The notes beneath the pieces are model-generated. The model searched no databases. It was not told the origin of the DNA and worked only from the letters and a program-made list of their open reading frames with translations. This document shows positions 45,717 through 57,670 of a DNA stretch of 64,000 bases, piece after piece. This stretch comes from Malurus cyaneus samueli. Taxonomy: Eukaryota > Chordata > Aves > Passeriformes > Maluridae. The stretch covers positions 29,831,064 to 29,895,063 of the forward strand of contig CM019219.1 in NCBI GenBank assembly GCA_009741485.1, given 5' to 3'. Position 1 is the stretch's first letter. Each line of letters starts with the position of its first letter. A program made the translations under genes and the position numbers.

Positions 45717-48700
45717 GAGGAGCTGGATTTGCCTCAACCACGCACCCCAAGACACAGCCAGGTCCAGCACAGGGGATGTGCAGAGGAACAGATGCAGATC
45801 CGTGTAAATTTTGAAAATTTTGCCAAGTTCAGGGAAAACAAGGTGTCTTTTCAGGCAGTTTCATCACCTGGAGGGCGCAGGAGGTCTTGAAACTGCTGCT
45901 GGGCTTTGACATAAAGAAAGGAAAAGAAATTGTCCTATCTTCCCTCTCCCTCCCTGTCCTTATGCAATATCCCAGTGATTAAAGCATCCTTTTAGGATCT
46001 GGGAGATGCACACTGAAGTTCCTCCTTGCCTGGAGGGGTTTGGACCTAATCTCCAATATCAGGAGAGCATCCAGGGCAAAAGCAGGAACAGGAGGATAGG
46101 GAGGAGGAGAGAGATGCCCCCACCCAGCCCCAAATCACCACTCTTGGGGGCTTGTTGGCATAAAATAAAATAAATAAAATAAATAAAATAAAATAAATAA
46201 AAATAAAATAAATAAAATAAAATAAATAAAATAACAAACACAAACAAAACAAACAAAAACACAAATAAAATAAATAAAAACAATAAAATAATAAAAATAA
46301 GAACTAAATAAAATAAAATAAATAAAATAATCAAATAAATATAAATATTTTTTTTTTAAATCCTCTCTTTTAAATAACAAATGAAAGAAAGTGCCCTGGT
46401 AGGTAAAATAGAAGAGAGGTTGGCATTTTCCTTTTTACCCACGGAGGTAAGAGAAAATAAAATCCTGGTGAAATCAGGAAAATCCATTAAATTTTAATGA
46501 AGTTTAACAAAACTTTTGCTTTTAATGAAGGTTTTCCCATGGAAGAACAGCTGGTGACTTTCCCAGGTTCTGGATTAAGGAAGGCAAAGTTTTGTCATTT
46601 GTGGTTTGAAGAAATGATTTGGAAAAAAAAAATGTTTGGAGCACGAGGAGCAAACCCTGCCTGGAAAAACAATGGGGGTTTGGTTTGGCTGTGATGGCTT
46701 GGAGGTGCCACTCCTTCAACCACAGGGAATTCTTCCCTCATGGGCTCCTCCTGCTTCCCTCCTTGCAGTAACTCCTGGGTGTGTGGCAGGAGGAAAAAAT
46801 ATTTTTTTTAGTAAAAAAAAAATTATTATTTTAAGTCCTCCTCCTACAATAATGAAATTAAGCATTTCCAATACGTCCAATTATTCCTCCAGTCAGTCCA
46901 GCAGATTTTCTGATCCTGATTTGTTCCTCCAGCAAGTCCAGTGGAATTTTTGATACTGATCTGTACAGAAGGCTGGATAAGGGGTGAAGGAGTGGCTCCA
47001 CACTAAGTTGGGGGGGTGATGCCCTTTGCTGATGCACCTTCACCTCTCAGGTGCTGCCTTGCTCCTGGCAGGTCTGGCTTCCACTGGTGCTGCAGATTCT
47101 GTGCTGGGCTCTGAAATTCCACCAGAATGCTGCAATTTGGAGCAAGGGGCATTGTCTTCAGCTCAGAAACAAGCTGGATGTATCCTTGGAAGAACTAATG
47201 AGGATACTAGGGGTGGGATTTGGTCCCCTCATGTAGTTGCTTGAAGGGTTGTGTGGAACACCCCAGGGCTCAAGTCCCCTCTGGCTGGGAGTGCCAATGA
47301 GGGGTGAAATGGGTTCCTGAAGGGGTTTTGGGGATCCTGGCGGGGTCAGGCAGTGTGGGAGGATGCCACGCCAGGCTTTTCTCTGGAGAGCAGCAAGTGG
47401 AAGAGCAGATGTGAGATCTTCCTCCCGCATCTCCTGCGTGGGAGATGAATGGCCAAATCCCATTGTTGACTTTACAGGGGCTGGAGCTGGAGCACAGAGT
47501 GGGATGGTCCAGGAGCAGGGGGACACTCCTGGAGTCTGCCAGGAGCAGCCAATAAACAAAGAGAGATGGAATGTACTTCCAGGTTATTGATGACCTCCCA
47601 GCACGGTAATCCCCAGGAACAATAGGGAAATGTTTACCCAGCGGCTTGGAGTTTGACTCGGGTTCATGCTGCTCAATCAACATGTGTGTGCTCCCAGCAG
47701 CATCCCGCAGAGACGGATCAAACGGGATGGATTGGCTTGGCAAGGGGGAAACAGAGCTCAGCTGTGACCTGGGCTTCCTCCAGCGTCTGGAGACACTGGG
47801 AAAAATAATTGGGAGCAGCTTGGGCCCGGTGCCGCTCGGAGATGAAGCGCTGTGTTTATCTGGCCCTGTTTGTCCAGGCTGCCTCCTTCATCTTCAAAGC
47901 TCTTGGCAGAGTTATCCCATTAACATCCGAGTGGGAAGGGCAGGGAATGGGCACTGGGCTGGGGAAAAACACTGCTGGGAGCTGGCTGTGGGGCACGTCC
48001 ACCCCAAATGTGCCTGTTCCCCATGCCCAAGGCAAGGAAAAGCCCCAACTCAGGTGCTCCCTATGGGATAAGGATGCTGAGCAGCTGCTGCCTCACAGGA
48101 ATTTCCTGGGAAAATTCAGAGGCACATGCCTGGCCTTGAGAAACGATTCCCAAGGGATAAAGTGGATTCTCCTCATGGGGTTTTGGTGGAAATGGGAGCT
48201 GAGCATCCACGTGCACGTTCACCCACACTCCAGCAGTGCTTTCTGCTCACTGCTTGTTTTAAACACAAGATTTTTCCCATTTCCCAAAAAACCAGCAGGG
48301 ATCTTTTCACCCCATAGCTGCCCAGTGGGAGCAGAGCCAAAGCTTCAATGAAGCCACCAAGAAACTGAGGTTTGTTTTTCTATTGCTTTTCTGGACAATT
48401 TGAACACTGTAATTTCAGCCTGTGGTTCAGCTGAAAGCAATCCCTGGACACAGAGTAGCTTTTCCATCGGGAATAGCTCTATCAGGAAGAATTTCCGAAT
48501 TGTTTCTCCTCCTGCCTCCCTTCCAGCCCAAAATTGCTGGCAAAGAGCTCACAAACCTCAGGTGTCTGGGAGGAGGGATGTGGGGGCTGCAGCAGGAGTG
48601 AAAACAACGTGGTTTCAAAAGGAAAAGAAGCAAAATTTAAAATATTTGGAGCAGCCACACAACCCCAGCGTTGCTCCCAGCCTTGCCCATCATCGAGTGT

Positions 48701-48863
48701 TGCTCTCCAGGAATCCTCCATCTGCTGCCAACTGGAGGGCAGGAAAATCAGTGGGAATTACAACAGCCAGGAGCAGCGAATGTGCAATTAAAACCTTGAT
48801 GATGGTAATAAGATTTCATTAGAAAAATTTAGTAATCGAAGAAACAGGGAGGATTCTGCCAAT
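45717..48863. other. Unique interval with microsatellite, no gene recognised
   Basis: Apart from the TAAA microsatellite at 46159-46347, unique sequence. The block at about 47800-47935 (AATAATTGGGAGC, CTGTGTTTATCTGGCCC, CATCTTCAAAGCTC and GTTATCCCATTAAC) resembles a forkhead/GATA-flavoured noncoding element. An ORF of about 180 codons at 47809-48351 has no recognisable domain. Confidence 0.45.
46159..46347. repeat. AT-rich microsatellite, TAAA/TAAAA type
   Basis: Almost 190 bp of TAAAA/TAAA units interrupted by a CAAACA-type segment at about 46233-46262. Minus-strand ORFs rich in F, I, L and Y across it are translation artefacts of the repeat. Confidence 0.97.
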
Positions 48864-48940
48864 ACAGAATCCCAGAATGGTTTGGGCTGGAAGGGATCGT
48901 AAAACTGATCCCATTCCAACCCCTGCCATGGGCAGATAAT
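48864..48940 (-). mobile_element. CR1 LINE 3'-end fragment (antisense)
   Basis: ACAGAATCCCAGAATGG, TTTGGGCTGGAAGGGATCG, CCCATTCCAACCCCTGCC, ending CATGGGCAGA. Only about 77 bp of the terminal region. Confidence 0.88.
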
Positions 48941-51571
48941 CCCAATGTTTCTTCTCCCCCTGGCAAGGACTCCACAAAGTACAGGGTCTCATTTTTGGCG
49001 TGTGACATCCCGAACAGCATTTTTGGGGTCAGGTCCTTAAATCCTAGCTCCATGGGGAGCTGCTGAGCTGGGCTGGTGCTGATTTAGGGGCCAATTGAGA
49101 TTGACTTGGGTGTTGATTTAGGGGCTGATTTAGGAGATGATCCTTCTCCCTTCGCATTTTTCCTGGCCATCTTCCTCTGGCATTTTTGCTTTGCATCCTT
49201 TCCCCTTGCATTTTCCTGCCCATTTTACTCTTGGCATTTTTCTCACCCATCTTCTTTTTTTTTAGACTTTCTTGGAGTATTCCCTGCCTGGAGTTTTGTG
49301 GATTTTTAGAATTTAGCAAAAGCTAAATAAACCCAGTGATCCCCACATGTGTTTTATTGTGAACATTTTTTGCCTCAAGAGCAGTGCAAAATTAGCTCAA
49401 GAGCACCTGTTTCTTTTCCCTTTTTCTTTTCCTATTGGAAAAAAAACGGTTTCTTAGCTGATTTGCAAATTTTTCAAAGTTTTTTGTCTGATTTTTTGGT
49501 GCTTGCACTCATCTCTTCCACAGTGTGAGTTCGACTGTACCTCACAAGTATCTGCTTGTGTGACAGTGGCTGTGCTGATTTATGACATTCATCTTTGCAA
49601 TGAAACCTTAAATTCTTGTTTTGCAGCCTTTTTTTTTTGTTTAAATTCTATCCCTCCTTGGTGAATAGTGTCTGTACAGTTTATTAAAGAGAACGTGAAG
49701 CTCCTTCCTTCAGATGGACATGCACAGGAAAAGCAGTTCCATTTTTGCCTTGAACCCATAATAATGGCCAATAATAGTTGTAATCCTTTTTTAAAATATA
49801 ATTTTCGAACGCAGAAAGAGTGTTTATTTCACGGTTGGGTCAGCCCAAGCAATGTGTGTAAAAACAATGCTATATTTAGCTTTTATGTTGATAAATATAG
49901 AGCACTAACATGTGTCTAAACGTTTTCTTTTTCCCTTGGGAATGAAGGAGGGGGCAGGGTGGGGTGGGGGGGAATCCCAACTTTTCTGGCCCTGAAATTC
50001 AAGGAGAAATTCCACTTCAAAGTGTCTGGGTGGATTGAGGGGGGAATCACAGCACAGGAGTCTCTCTTGCAATGGCTCATCACGGCGTTGGATGCAGTTG
50101 AAGGAAAACTTTACACGAACAAAGTCTCGCCCAGCAAATCAAACTGGCTCAGTGCAAGGAGCAGCTTTGAAGGGACCACCTACCACAAACATTATTCCAA
50201 AAGCCGGAATTCTTACCACGAGCATCCAAGGGAGTAAATGATAAACAGATGAGGCAGCCAGCAGAAATTTCACAGAGTTGTAACTTTAACTTTCTGCATG
50301 TGTTGAAGAAATAAGTCCTTTAAAAGAGCAGCGGAGCTGTTTATTATTAACATTATTTTATGTTTATTCACAGCACCCAGTGCTGTCCTGACCCACTGGA
50401 TGTTCCCCTTTCCAATTTCCTTTACTCAAATATAATTTTGTTTTTGCTGGTAAGTGCCTAAATTACAGCCAGCAGACCGCCTGTTTGATTTTCTCATCTT
50501 CTATCCTCTATACAGCAAATTTCCAGGTGATTTTTGCTCTGGGAACAGAGCAATTGCAGCAACTGCCATGGGAATTTGGGCATTCAATAGCCCTGGATTC
50601 GTTTCTTTTTCCTGCCTTTCTCAAAGTTGTCCATAATTTTCTGATTCCTCCAGTTTTAGAAATTGGTGACAAATTTATAAATGAGTTCAGCAGCTCAACA
50701 GTTGAAGGAGACTGAAGAGCAGAACTCAGCTCATCCCCACGATCTATTTGGGGTCAGATCGAAGCAGGAATCCAGAGCGTGACTTTGGAAATGCCAACGA
50801 GCTTCACATCCATCACTTCATCACATCAGGAGCCACGAACAGAGGATTTTTATGGTAAGAACAAAATAACTCCAAAAACCCGAACCCAAATGTATTTTCC
50901 TGGTTGTTGGGTCTCAGGAAAAATTCTGGAATGGTCAGGAAAGAAAAAAAAAGACACCACCTGAAATATGAGGGCAGTGTACATCTCAGGCCACATCAAA
51001 TAAAAAAAGGCTAATAAATAAAGAAGTGGGCATCTTGTGGAGAATGAGGTTTCGGTGCTTGTGGTGGGACATTTAAGCTCTTATCCATAAATATTGGGAG
51101 CTTGGGACTGATTTAGGGGTTTAACATCTTCTTTGGGAATTTAATTTGAATTCCTGACAGCAGATCCTGGATTTTTCTGTACCTGAGGCAGCATCCCCCT
51201 TTCACAGTATTAGTACATCTGTGTTTTGAGCTGGGAATTTGATCAAATCCATGGGATTCCTTGTCCAGGGACACTGAGGGTGCCTGTGCCCTCCTCTCCT
51301 CCTGTGGATTCTTCTTTAAAAAGCCCTTCTCCCGTCTCTAATCTGGAATGTATGAACACCACAAATCCATGGGCATGGCCAGATACTCTAAACCCCACCT
51401 TAGAATGGCTTCCCCTCCATGTATCCCAAACCAAAATGAGCTTGGATATTGTCTCTGGAAAGAAAATGAATTGTGCCAGGATGGAAGTGCAGCATGGAAG
51501 AAATTTGGGGAGGAATAAAAAGGCAAAAAGCCTAAATCCAGAAAATTTCATGGCTGGAACCCCAACCATTG
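48941..51571. other. Unique interval, no gene recognised
   Basis: Contains the G-quadruplex motif at 49950 and a poly-T run at about 49629-49638. A local GATTTAGGGGC repetition near 49082-49131 is degenerate. No exon is recognised. Confidence 0.45.
49950..49972 (+). other. Canonical G-quadruplex motif
   Basis: Four G runs with very short loops: GGGGG, loop CA, GGG, loop T, GGGG, loop T, GGGGGGG. Loops of 1-2 bases predict a stable parallel quadruplex on the plus strand. Confidence 0.85.
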
Positions 51572-51737
51572 TTGCCCAGAGAAGATGTGGCTGCCCCTGG
51601 ATCCCTGGAAGTGTCCAAGCCAGGTTGGAAAGGGCCTGGAGCATTCTGGAACAGTGGAAGGTGTCCTTGCCCAGGGCAGGGGGTGGAATGGGATTTGTGG
51701 TCCCTTCCCACCCAAACCATTCCATAAATCTGGGATT
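51572..51737 (+). mobile_element. CR1 LINE 3' fragment (sense)
   Basis: TTGCCCAGAGAAGATGTGGC, CTGCCCCTGGATCCCTGG, AAGTGTCCAAGCCAGGTTGG, GGGCAGGGGGTGGAATGGG, TGGTCCCTTCCCACCCAAACC and an ATTCCATAAATCTGGGATTC tail. Confidence 0.92.
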
Positions 51738-52677
51738 CACTCTGGGAAGCCCAGATCTCCCCCTGAAACCTCCAGCCTCATCTTGCAAAGCACGAGGAGT
51801 CAACACCAGGTGAGTTTTTGGGATCTTCCCTGACCCATCCAGGCAGGACTGAATTGGTGATAGCATTTTGGGGGGGTGGCCAAGTCTTTCCCCACTGGGA
51901 TCCCCAATAACAAGGTTGGGAGCCGGACACCGCAGTTCCATAATGGGATTCGTTTTGGGTGTGTGTCCATCCAGGCTTTAATGAAAGGATCCTGAGAAAA
52001 ACCTCTTCATCCACAGCCTCTTGTTACCATGCATCCCTAAATGTCCCACGCACACCCTGCAGAACTGGGAAACCACTACCAGGGAGCTGATCCTGAAAAA
52101 TGTGGAGCAATTCCAGGGAACCCCCAGAAATCCCTCCACACTTCCCAGACAACGAGGGAAAGTTATTCCAAACCAAAGCAAGGATCCAAGCTGAGCCTGT
52201 GTTATTTGCATCCTGCTACGTTTAATTCCAGATCCCGTTTTTTAGTAAATCGGGATTGGGAATGATTGGAACGGGCTGGAGCTTGGCTGGCAAAGTTCAG
52301 GTAGGGATTTTCTGTTCTTGGTTTTGTCAGAGGAGCTCATGCAGCAGGATTCCAGCAGGAGACACCTTCTCTGCTGGAAATGCTGCAGGAGAGCAGGAGG
52401 AGGATCCGTGCTGAGCCCTGCTGCTGCTGGGAACTCCAGGAGAATGGGATGAGCTTGTGCTCAGGAGTGGGATGGGGCCTTTCCAGTCCTTCCCTCTGGC
52501 AACCAATCCATATTAGATGGAGCCGAAGTTTGTTTCCCAAGATTTCCTCCCTAAAATGAGAATATTCCTCTACATTTCTGGACATGAATCTTGGTACCAT
52601 TGCGTGCACCAAAATAATTTGCAATTTTCCCAACTTGCTCAAAATAAAAAAAAAAAAAAAAAAAAGGTGATCTGGGA
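51738..52677. other. Unique interval, no gene recognised
   Basis: Unique mixed sequence ending in a 20-base A run at 52646-52665, immediately 5' of an antisense CR1 end. The 232-codon minus-strand ORF at 51243-51941 spans the preceding CR1 and has no recognisable domain. Confidence 0.5.
52646..52665. repeat. Poly-A tract, 20 bases
   Basis: Twenty consecutive A preceded by AAAAT. It abuts the CR1 fragment at 52678, but CR1 elements do not end in poly-A, so it is an independent simple tract or the target into which the CR1 inserted. Confidence 0.95.
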
Positions 52678-52886
52678 CTCATGGAGTCAGTCAGGTTGGA
52701 AAAGACCTCCAAGATCATCAGTCCAAGCTTTGACCAATCACCCCCACAACCCACTAAACCATGAAGGGCCACATCTACTAATTTTTGGAACATTTCCAAG
52801 GATAATGAATCCCCCTCTTCCCTGGGCAGCCCTGTTCCATTGTTTAACCTCTCTTTCCATGGAGAAATTTTTCCTGAATGCTGGGC
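52678..52886 (-). mobile_element. CR1 LINE 3' fragment (antisense), older group
   Basis: CTCATGGAGTCAGTCAGG, GTTGGAAAAGACCTCCAAG, ATCATCAGTCCAAGC, ACCAATCACCCCCACAACCC, ACTAAACCATGAAGGGCCAC, CATTGTTTAACC and GAGAAATTTTTCCTGAATG. The CTCCAAGATCATC tail separates it from the common-core group. Confidence 0.9.
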
Positions 52887-53416
52887 AGTGACACAGGGAT
52901 GGATGAGTGGAAGGAGTGACCATTTCTTTCTTAAAATTCCAAGAGATGGAGAGAAACCAACAAGCCCAGACATGCAACCCTTGGCAAAGCCAGCATTTCC
53001 CATGGGAGGTTCCCAAGGTGTTGGCCCCACTCCTTGATAATGCCGTGGTCTCACCTTTAGGGACTCAAAGCATTCCTGGGCTACTCATCAAGGAGGATTT
53101 AATGCAATCATCATTTCACTTCCATGCTTTCCTTCAGTTTTCCACTTGAAAAGCAGGAGAAACCCTATTTCACACACACACACAAAAAACTTTTCATTTT
53201 GGGCCGGGATTTTTTTTTTCATTTAATGTGATGGAACATTGATGCAGTAAAATGAAGAGAGAGCAGGTCTACGAGTAAATCTACAGGCCTGTGTTAAAAA
53301 AAGGTTTTCTTTGAAAATAAATAAATTATATTTATAATAAATAATAGAAATAAAGACATAATATTAATAATAATATTAATTAATAAAAAATTTAATTAAT
53401 AAATAATATTAAAAAT
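52887..53416. other. Unique interval with AT-rich end, no gene recognised
   Basis: A short CA run lies at about 53172-53183. From about 53310 to 53416 the sequence is strongly AT-rich with TAAT/AATA wording (AATATTAATAATAATATTAA type), ending at the CR1 start. Confidence 0.6.
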
Positions 53417-53676
53417 ATAGGGGAATGGGTTCAGACTGACAGAGGGGAAATTCAGATGAGAATTTGGGCAAGAATTGTTCCCTGGGAGGGTGGGCAGGCC
53501 CTGGCACAGGGTGCCCAGAGAAGCTGTGGCTGCCCCTGATCCCTGGCAGTGCCCAAGGCCAGGCTGGACATTGGGGGGAGCAGCCTGGGACAGTGGGAGG
53601 TGTCCTGCCATGGCAGGGGTGGCACTGGATGGGCTTTAAGGTCCCTTCCTACCCAAACCATTCCAGAATTTGTGAA
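53417..53676 (+). mobile_element. CR1 LINE 3' fragment (sense), differing from young copies mainly by deletions
   Basis: GGGGAATGGGTTCAGACTG, GCAAGAATTGTTCCCTGGG, CAGGCCCTGGCACAGGGTGC, then the core and a CCAAACCATTCCAGAATTTG tail. Across the core it differs from the 40392 copy by three small deletions: one G in CCTGGATCC, three bases in GGGGCTGGGAGC, and one C in GTCCCTGCC. I see no core substitution. Confidence 0.95.
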
Positions 53677-56234
53677 TCAAACAGGGCCTTGAATTCTTGA
53701 CAATCCTCCTCCTCCTCTTCACCCAGAGGTGTGAGCTGTGCTTCCCAGGAGGATTGTCTGTCCCCTTCTTCTCACAGTGACTGCACCCCTGCTCAGATTG
53801 GGAGCAGTCCATGGCTGAATCCAAGCACAGCTCCAAACCCTTCCCTTTTCTCTCTAGCAGCCGCAGGGCAAACAGCTTTCAGTGCTCAAACACGGCTCCG
53901 AATCCCATCGCTGCCACTGTGGGAGAGCCCCGGGCAAGTGGACATGGCTGGCAAGGAGTCAGGTAATTGCAGGAGTCAATTCCACTGAAAAATTCAGGAT
54001 TGAGACCATCCAGGCCACGGGGGTTTCTGGGACACTGCTGGCTGGAGGGAAGTGAGGAAGAGTTGGCTGCAGGGACACGATTTTTGGGAGGAAGGGCTGG
54101 ATCCCGTTTTAGCCTCAGCTGGGCAAACACTGCAGTCTACGTGGTCTCTTCCCCAGTGCAATGGTGGAAAAGCATTCCTGGACAACTCTTGGGTGCAGAA
54201 ATGGGGAAAAACACCTGGAATGTCCCTTCCAACAGTGCATGGATTATACTGTAATGCACTTGCTACTTTTACTTAAAAATATAGTGATTTTTCCCCCTGA
54301 GCTGCCATGTCCCCCTCCAGTTAAGCCACAGGTACAAGGCCAAGCCTCGGTGCTCCTGGGACTACAGCAGATGTTTTCTGAGGGTCCTGAGGAGGAAAGG
54401 TGGCTGGGAGGAAAGAGATGGCTTGAAAATAAGGGCACCATTCCCATATTTCCATATCTATTCCCATATCCTGGAAAAAAAAAAAAAAAAGACTGATGCC
54501 CTGGAATGCAGAGGAAAAGGCGTCTCTCCTCTTGGTAGACAGCTCAATAAACTTTTGCCAGCGAATCCTTTAAACCCACCTTTCTATCCCAGCAAAACCT
54601 TGGAAAAGTTTTGCCTGACGGAGCAGAGGTGGGCTAGAATTTGGGCAGTGGCTCGGGGTTGCCATTCTCCCAAAAATCCACCCCTGTTTCCATCCTCCTC
54701 CCACTTCACCCCTGGCTTCAGGGAATGGGACATGGTGCCAGAGGCTGCCAGATGATCCCCAGGAGCCTGAGGCAGCAGGAAAATTAAGTGAGGCAGGTAA
54801 ATTGAGGCAGGTAAAAATTAAGGGAATGACAATGGGAGAGTTCCTGCTGAGACCTGAGTGAAAACAGATTCTGGATCGGAGCAGAGGGTGGAAATCCTGT
54901 TCTTGGAATACCTCTGGCCACCCGTCCTGAAGTTCTGCACCATGATCCTGAAGTTCTGCACCATAATCCTGAAGTTCTGCACCATGATCCTGAAGTTCTA
55001 CACCATGATCCTGAAGTTCTACACCATGATCCTGAAATTCTGCATAATGAGCTGAATTAGGAGCCAAATCTGACCCAAAAAGCTGGTGGGGCCGGCAATC
55101 TGGAGCTGAGGAGAGGCTGTGGGGCCCACCCCACCTGTCCAGGCCCGAAGGGGAGGCCTCAGCGCTGAGCTGAGGGGAAAAGGCACAAAAACACACAAAT
55201 TCCTCGGCACCCAGCACCCAGGCCTCTTCTTTTGGTCAACCCCCTCCAAAAAATCCTCACGCTGAGGGCTGTTTTGCCAGCCAGCAGATCCTCTCGGCGC
55301 ACCAGGGCTGGCTCCTGGCTGGGGGACGACCACAAGCCAATTAGAAGGTAAATTGTTGAGCACTCTGCATCTAATTGAGGTCTCTCCTTTCTGCCCACTA
55401 TTTTTAGTGCTGCAGCTCCACGCAGGGTATAATCATGTTTATTTGAGAGCCACATGTACCTCAGGGAGAAAAATAAAATCCAGCAGGCAGAGCTGTTTTT
55501 TTTTTTTTTTTTTCTTTTACTAAATAGACATGGGTGGGCGGTAGAGGTCAGGTCGAGACTGCTCTGTGTCTCTTGCTGGCCCTCTCTCCCATCAGGACAC
55601 ATCCTTTTTACCCCCAAACCAGGTCTGGAATGTGTCCATCCAGCACAAAATGCATTTCCCCTGCTCTTTTCTTATCCTTTGCTGTCACCTCTGATATTTT
55701 CTTCATCCTCCTCTACGTGCAGAGCAGCGACAGGGGATTTTGGTGGTGCTGGAGCAAATTGAGGGGTGACAGGAGATAAAAAAGCTGGAGAAGGTGCTGC
55801 AAGCCGCAGCCTCCGCTCTTCACAGGGCAGTTTTGGGGGCTTTGGGGATGATCTTAGGAATCTAAGAGGGGATTCAAAGGGCACCACCAAAGCCATGATG
55901 GAGTTTCTGGGAAGCTTCCAGCAAAGGGAGGGAGAGAAAGTGCTTATTTGCCAGGAGTTTTCAATGTCTGGGCTCCAAAGAGTCGGGGACTGGTGGGACC
56001 GGGGTGGGACAGCCTCAGCATCCTGAAAATACAGAATTTTTGATTTGTGCTTGATGGGTCAGAAGGGTGGAAGGAGAAAGCAGTACTAGGAACTAAATTC
56101 CATCAAAAACAGAGGAAAAAGACATTTCCAACCACTTTTCCAGCGGTCGGTTGGTTTGTTCTGTGGAGGAGACTGCGGAGAGACTTCATTGGGATCTTCA
56201 TCCTATCTGCTCCCTGAGACAGGACCCAGGGAAT
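53677..56234. other. Unique interval with 21-bp minisatellite, no gene recognised
   Basis: Includes the 21-bp array at 54926 and T or A runs near 54474-54490 and 55496-55513. Poly-pyrimidine tracts occur, but no exon follows. The 215-codon minus-strand ORF at 54570-55217 is open through the minisatellite. Confidence 0.45.
54926..55051. repeat. 21-bp minisatellite, 6 copies
   Basis: Six units of CCTGAAGTTCTGCACCATGA plus T at 54926, 54947, 54968, 54989, 55010 and 55031. Units 4 and 5 carry CTACACC in place of CTGCACC. The last unit is diverged (GCATAATGAG). Because 21 is divisible by three, the minus strand reads an ELQDHGx-type heptad throughout. Confidence 0.96.
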
Positions 56235-56440
56235 GCTGGAGCTGCACCAGGGCAGGGTTTAGGGTGAGCATCAGGGAAGATTCTTCTGTCCCAGGGTCCC
56301 CAGGGAATGGTCCCCGAGGCTGCTGGAGCTGCAGGAGTGTTTGGACAGCACTGCCAGGGATGCACAGGGGGGATTGTTCGGGTGTCTGGGCAGGGCTGGG
56401 GAGGCACTGGGTGATTCCTGTGGGTCCCTTCCATGGTGCT
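56235..56440 (+). mobile_element. CR1 LINE 3' fragment (sense, group C)
   Basis: AGCTGCACCAGGGCAGGG, TTTAGGGTGAGCATCAGGG, TTCTTCTGTCCCAGGG, GCAGGAGTGTTTGGACAGC, GGGGGGATTGTTCGGG and TGTGGGTCCCTTCCATGG. Confidence 0.9.
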
Positions 56441-56637
56441 GCGATAATTCGAGGGGCCAGAGCAGCCATCAGGGCACAGCAGGAACATCAGACCCCCATG
56501 GGAATGCACTGGGATCCAGATGGAGAGGAGCAGATTCTGAACATGAAGCTGAGCCTGGAGGAGGGAGAGCTCAAGAGCTCCGAGGTTGCGACAGAAGCTC
56601 TGGCTCTGACTGAGCCCTGCCCCAGTCATCCCAGTAA

Positions 56638-56657
56638 AGATAAGGAGGGGGATAAGG
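56638..56657 (+). promoter_or_regulatory. Pair of direct GATA motifs
   Basis: AGATAAGG at 56638-56645 and GGATAAGG at 56650-56657, in the same orientation with starts 12 bp apart (just over one helical turn). Motif-only call. Confidence 0.22.
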
Positions 56658-57590
56658 AGGCCAAATCGTTCCTTAAAAAGCTCTGTCTGTGCCACCGCTG
56701 CTCGCGGTGACCTCATCGGCTTCTTTCCCTCTGATAACCCAAGGAACAAAACAAAAACAGAAGCCCAGCAGGATCCAGTGCTCTCCTCGTGCTTGGCAAA
56801 GTCTGATATTTTGTATTCATGTCTGTTTTATTGAATATGGGCAACAGCTCACAGGCACACCAAGCCACACTAGGAAGAAAATAGTGGGGTTTTTATTTTT
56901 CTCCAGCAATTTTGCTGACATTCCCAGAAGGGATTTGAGTTTGTGTCAGTGAGAAGGCATAAATTTTATTTTAAAATTCCCACCTTGATTTATCCTTTCT
57001 CAGCATGTCTTCTGTGCTAAAGTCAGTACTAAACCAAACTTAGACCTCGTCCTAAAATACAGGCCTAGAGAGATCCACCTCAGAGCTTCTCCTAAATGGA
57101 AGAACATGTGTTCCTTACCTTTTTTCACAAGATGAAATGTGAAATCCTTAGTGTTGATTTGAAAGTGGTTAAAACTGCATTGACAAGGAGGAAATTAAAA
57201 CGGAAACATGTGCAAAAGTCATGGTCTGGGGCTCAACAGGATTTAAGGGACAAGCGATAAAAAATGAGGTTGAGGTACACAAACACTCCTGGAAAATACA
57301 TTTATCTTTTCAAAGCAGATGTGGGCTGTAGTCTTCCTATTGTAATGACAGCAAAGGCTCTGGATTAGGCTGTAAAAGGTGTTCAGGTCCAAGTGTTCAG
57401 CTTTGAAAGGCTCTTACTGTGCTGATTTTTTATTTACTTACATGCACAACCTAAGGGAGCCAGATCTAAGGAAGGATTGAGATGCCCAGGTAAGAAGGGG
57501 CTGGTTTTCTGTCATTTGTGACACGAGAAGCTGAAAACCAACATCAGGAGCACATCACACCTCCAGGGCTGTCCAAAGCCTCCCGGGAGC

Positions 57591-57670
57591 TGGGGAATGC
57601 TGGGGAATGCAGGGGATGCTGGGGGATGCTGGAGGATGCTGGGGGATGCTGGGGGATGCTAGGGGATGCT
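57591..57670. repeat. 10-bp G-rich minisatellite, 8 copies
   Basis: Eight decamers fill 80 bp exactly: two of TGGGGAATGC, then variants of (A/G)GGGGATGCT, one with GGAGGATGCT. G runs of 4-5 recur about every 10 bp, close to one DNA turn. Confidence 0.95.

Noticed and set aside
46046..46380. Minus-strand ORFs rich in phenylalanine, isoleucine and tyrosine that look like membrane proteins
   Set aside because: They are translations of the TAAA microsatellite.
51243..51941. 232-codon minus-strand ORF
   Set aside because: It reads through the CR1 fragment at 51572-51737. The remainder is unrecognisable.
56470..56749. Minus-strand segment with a hydrophobic stretch after a basic region, slightly reminiscent of a membrane-fusion segment
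   Set aside because: No other retroviral features (long terminal repeats, adjoining domains) are present. The same bases on the plus strand are equally open, so chance is likelier.
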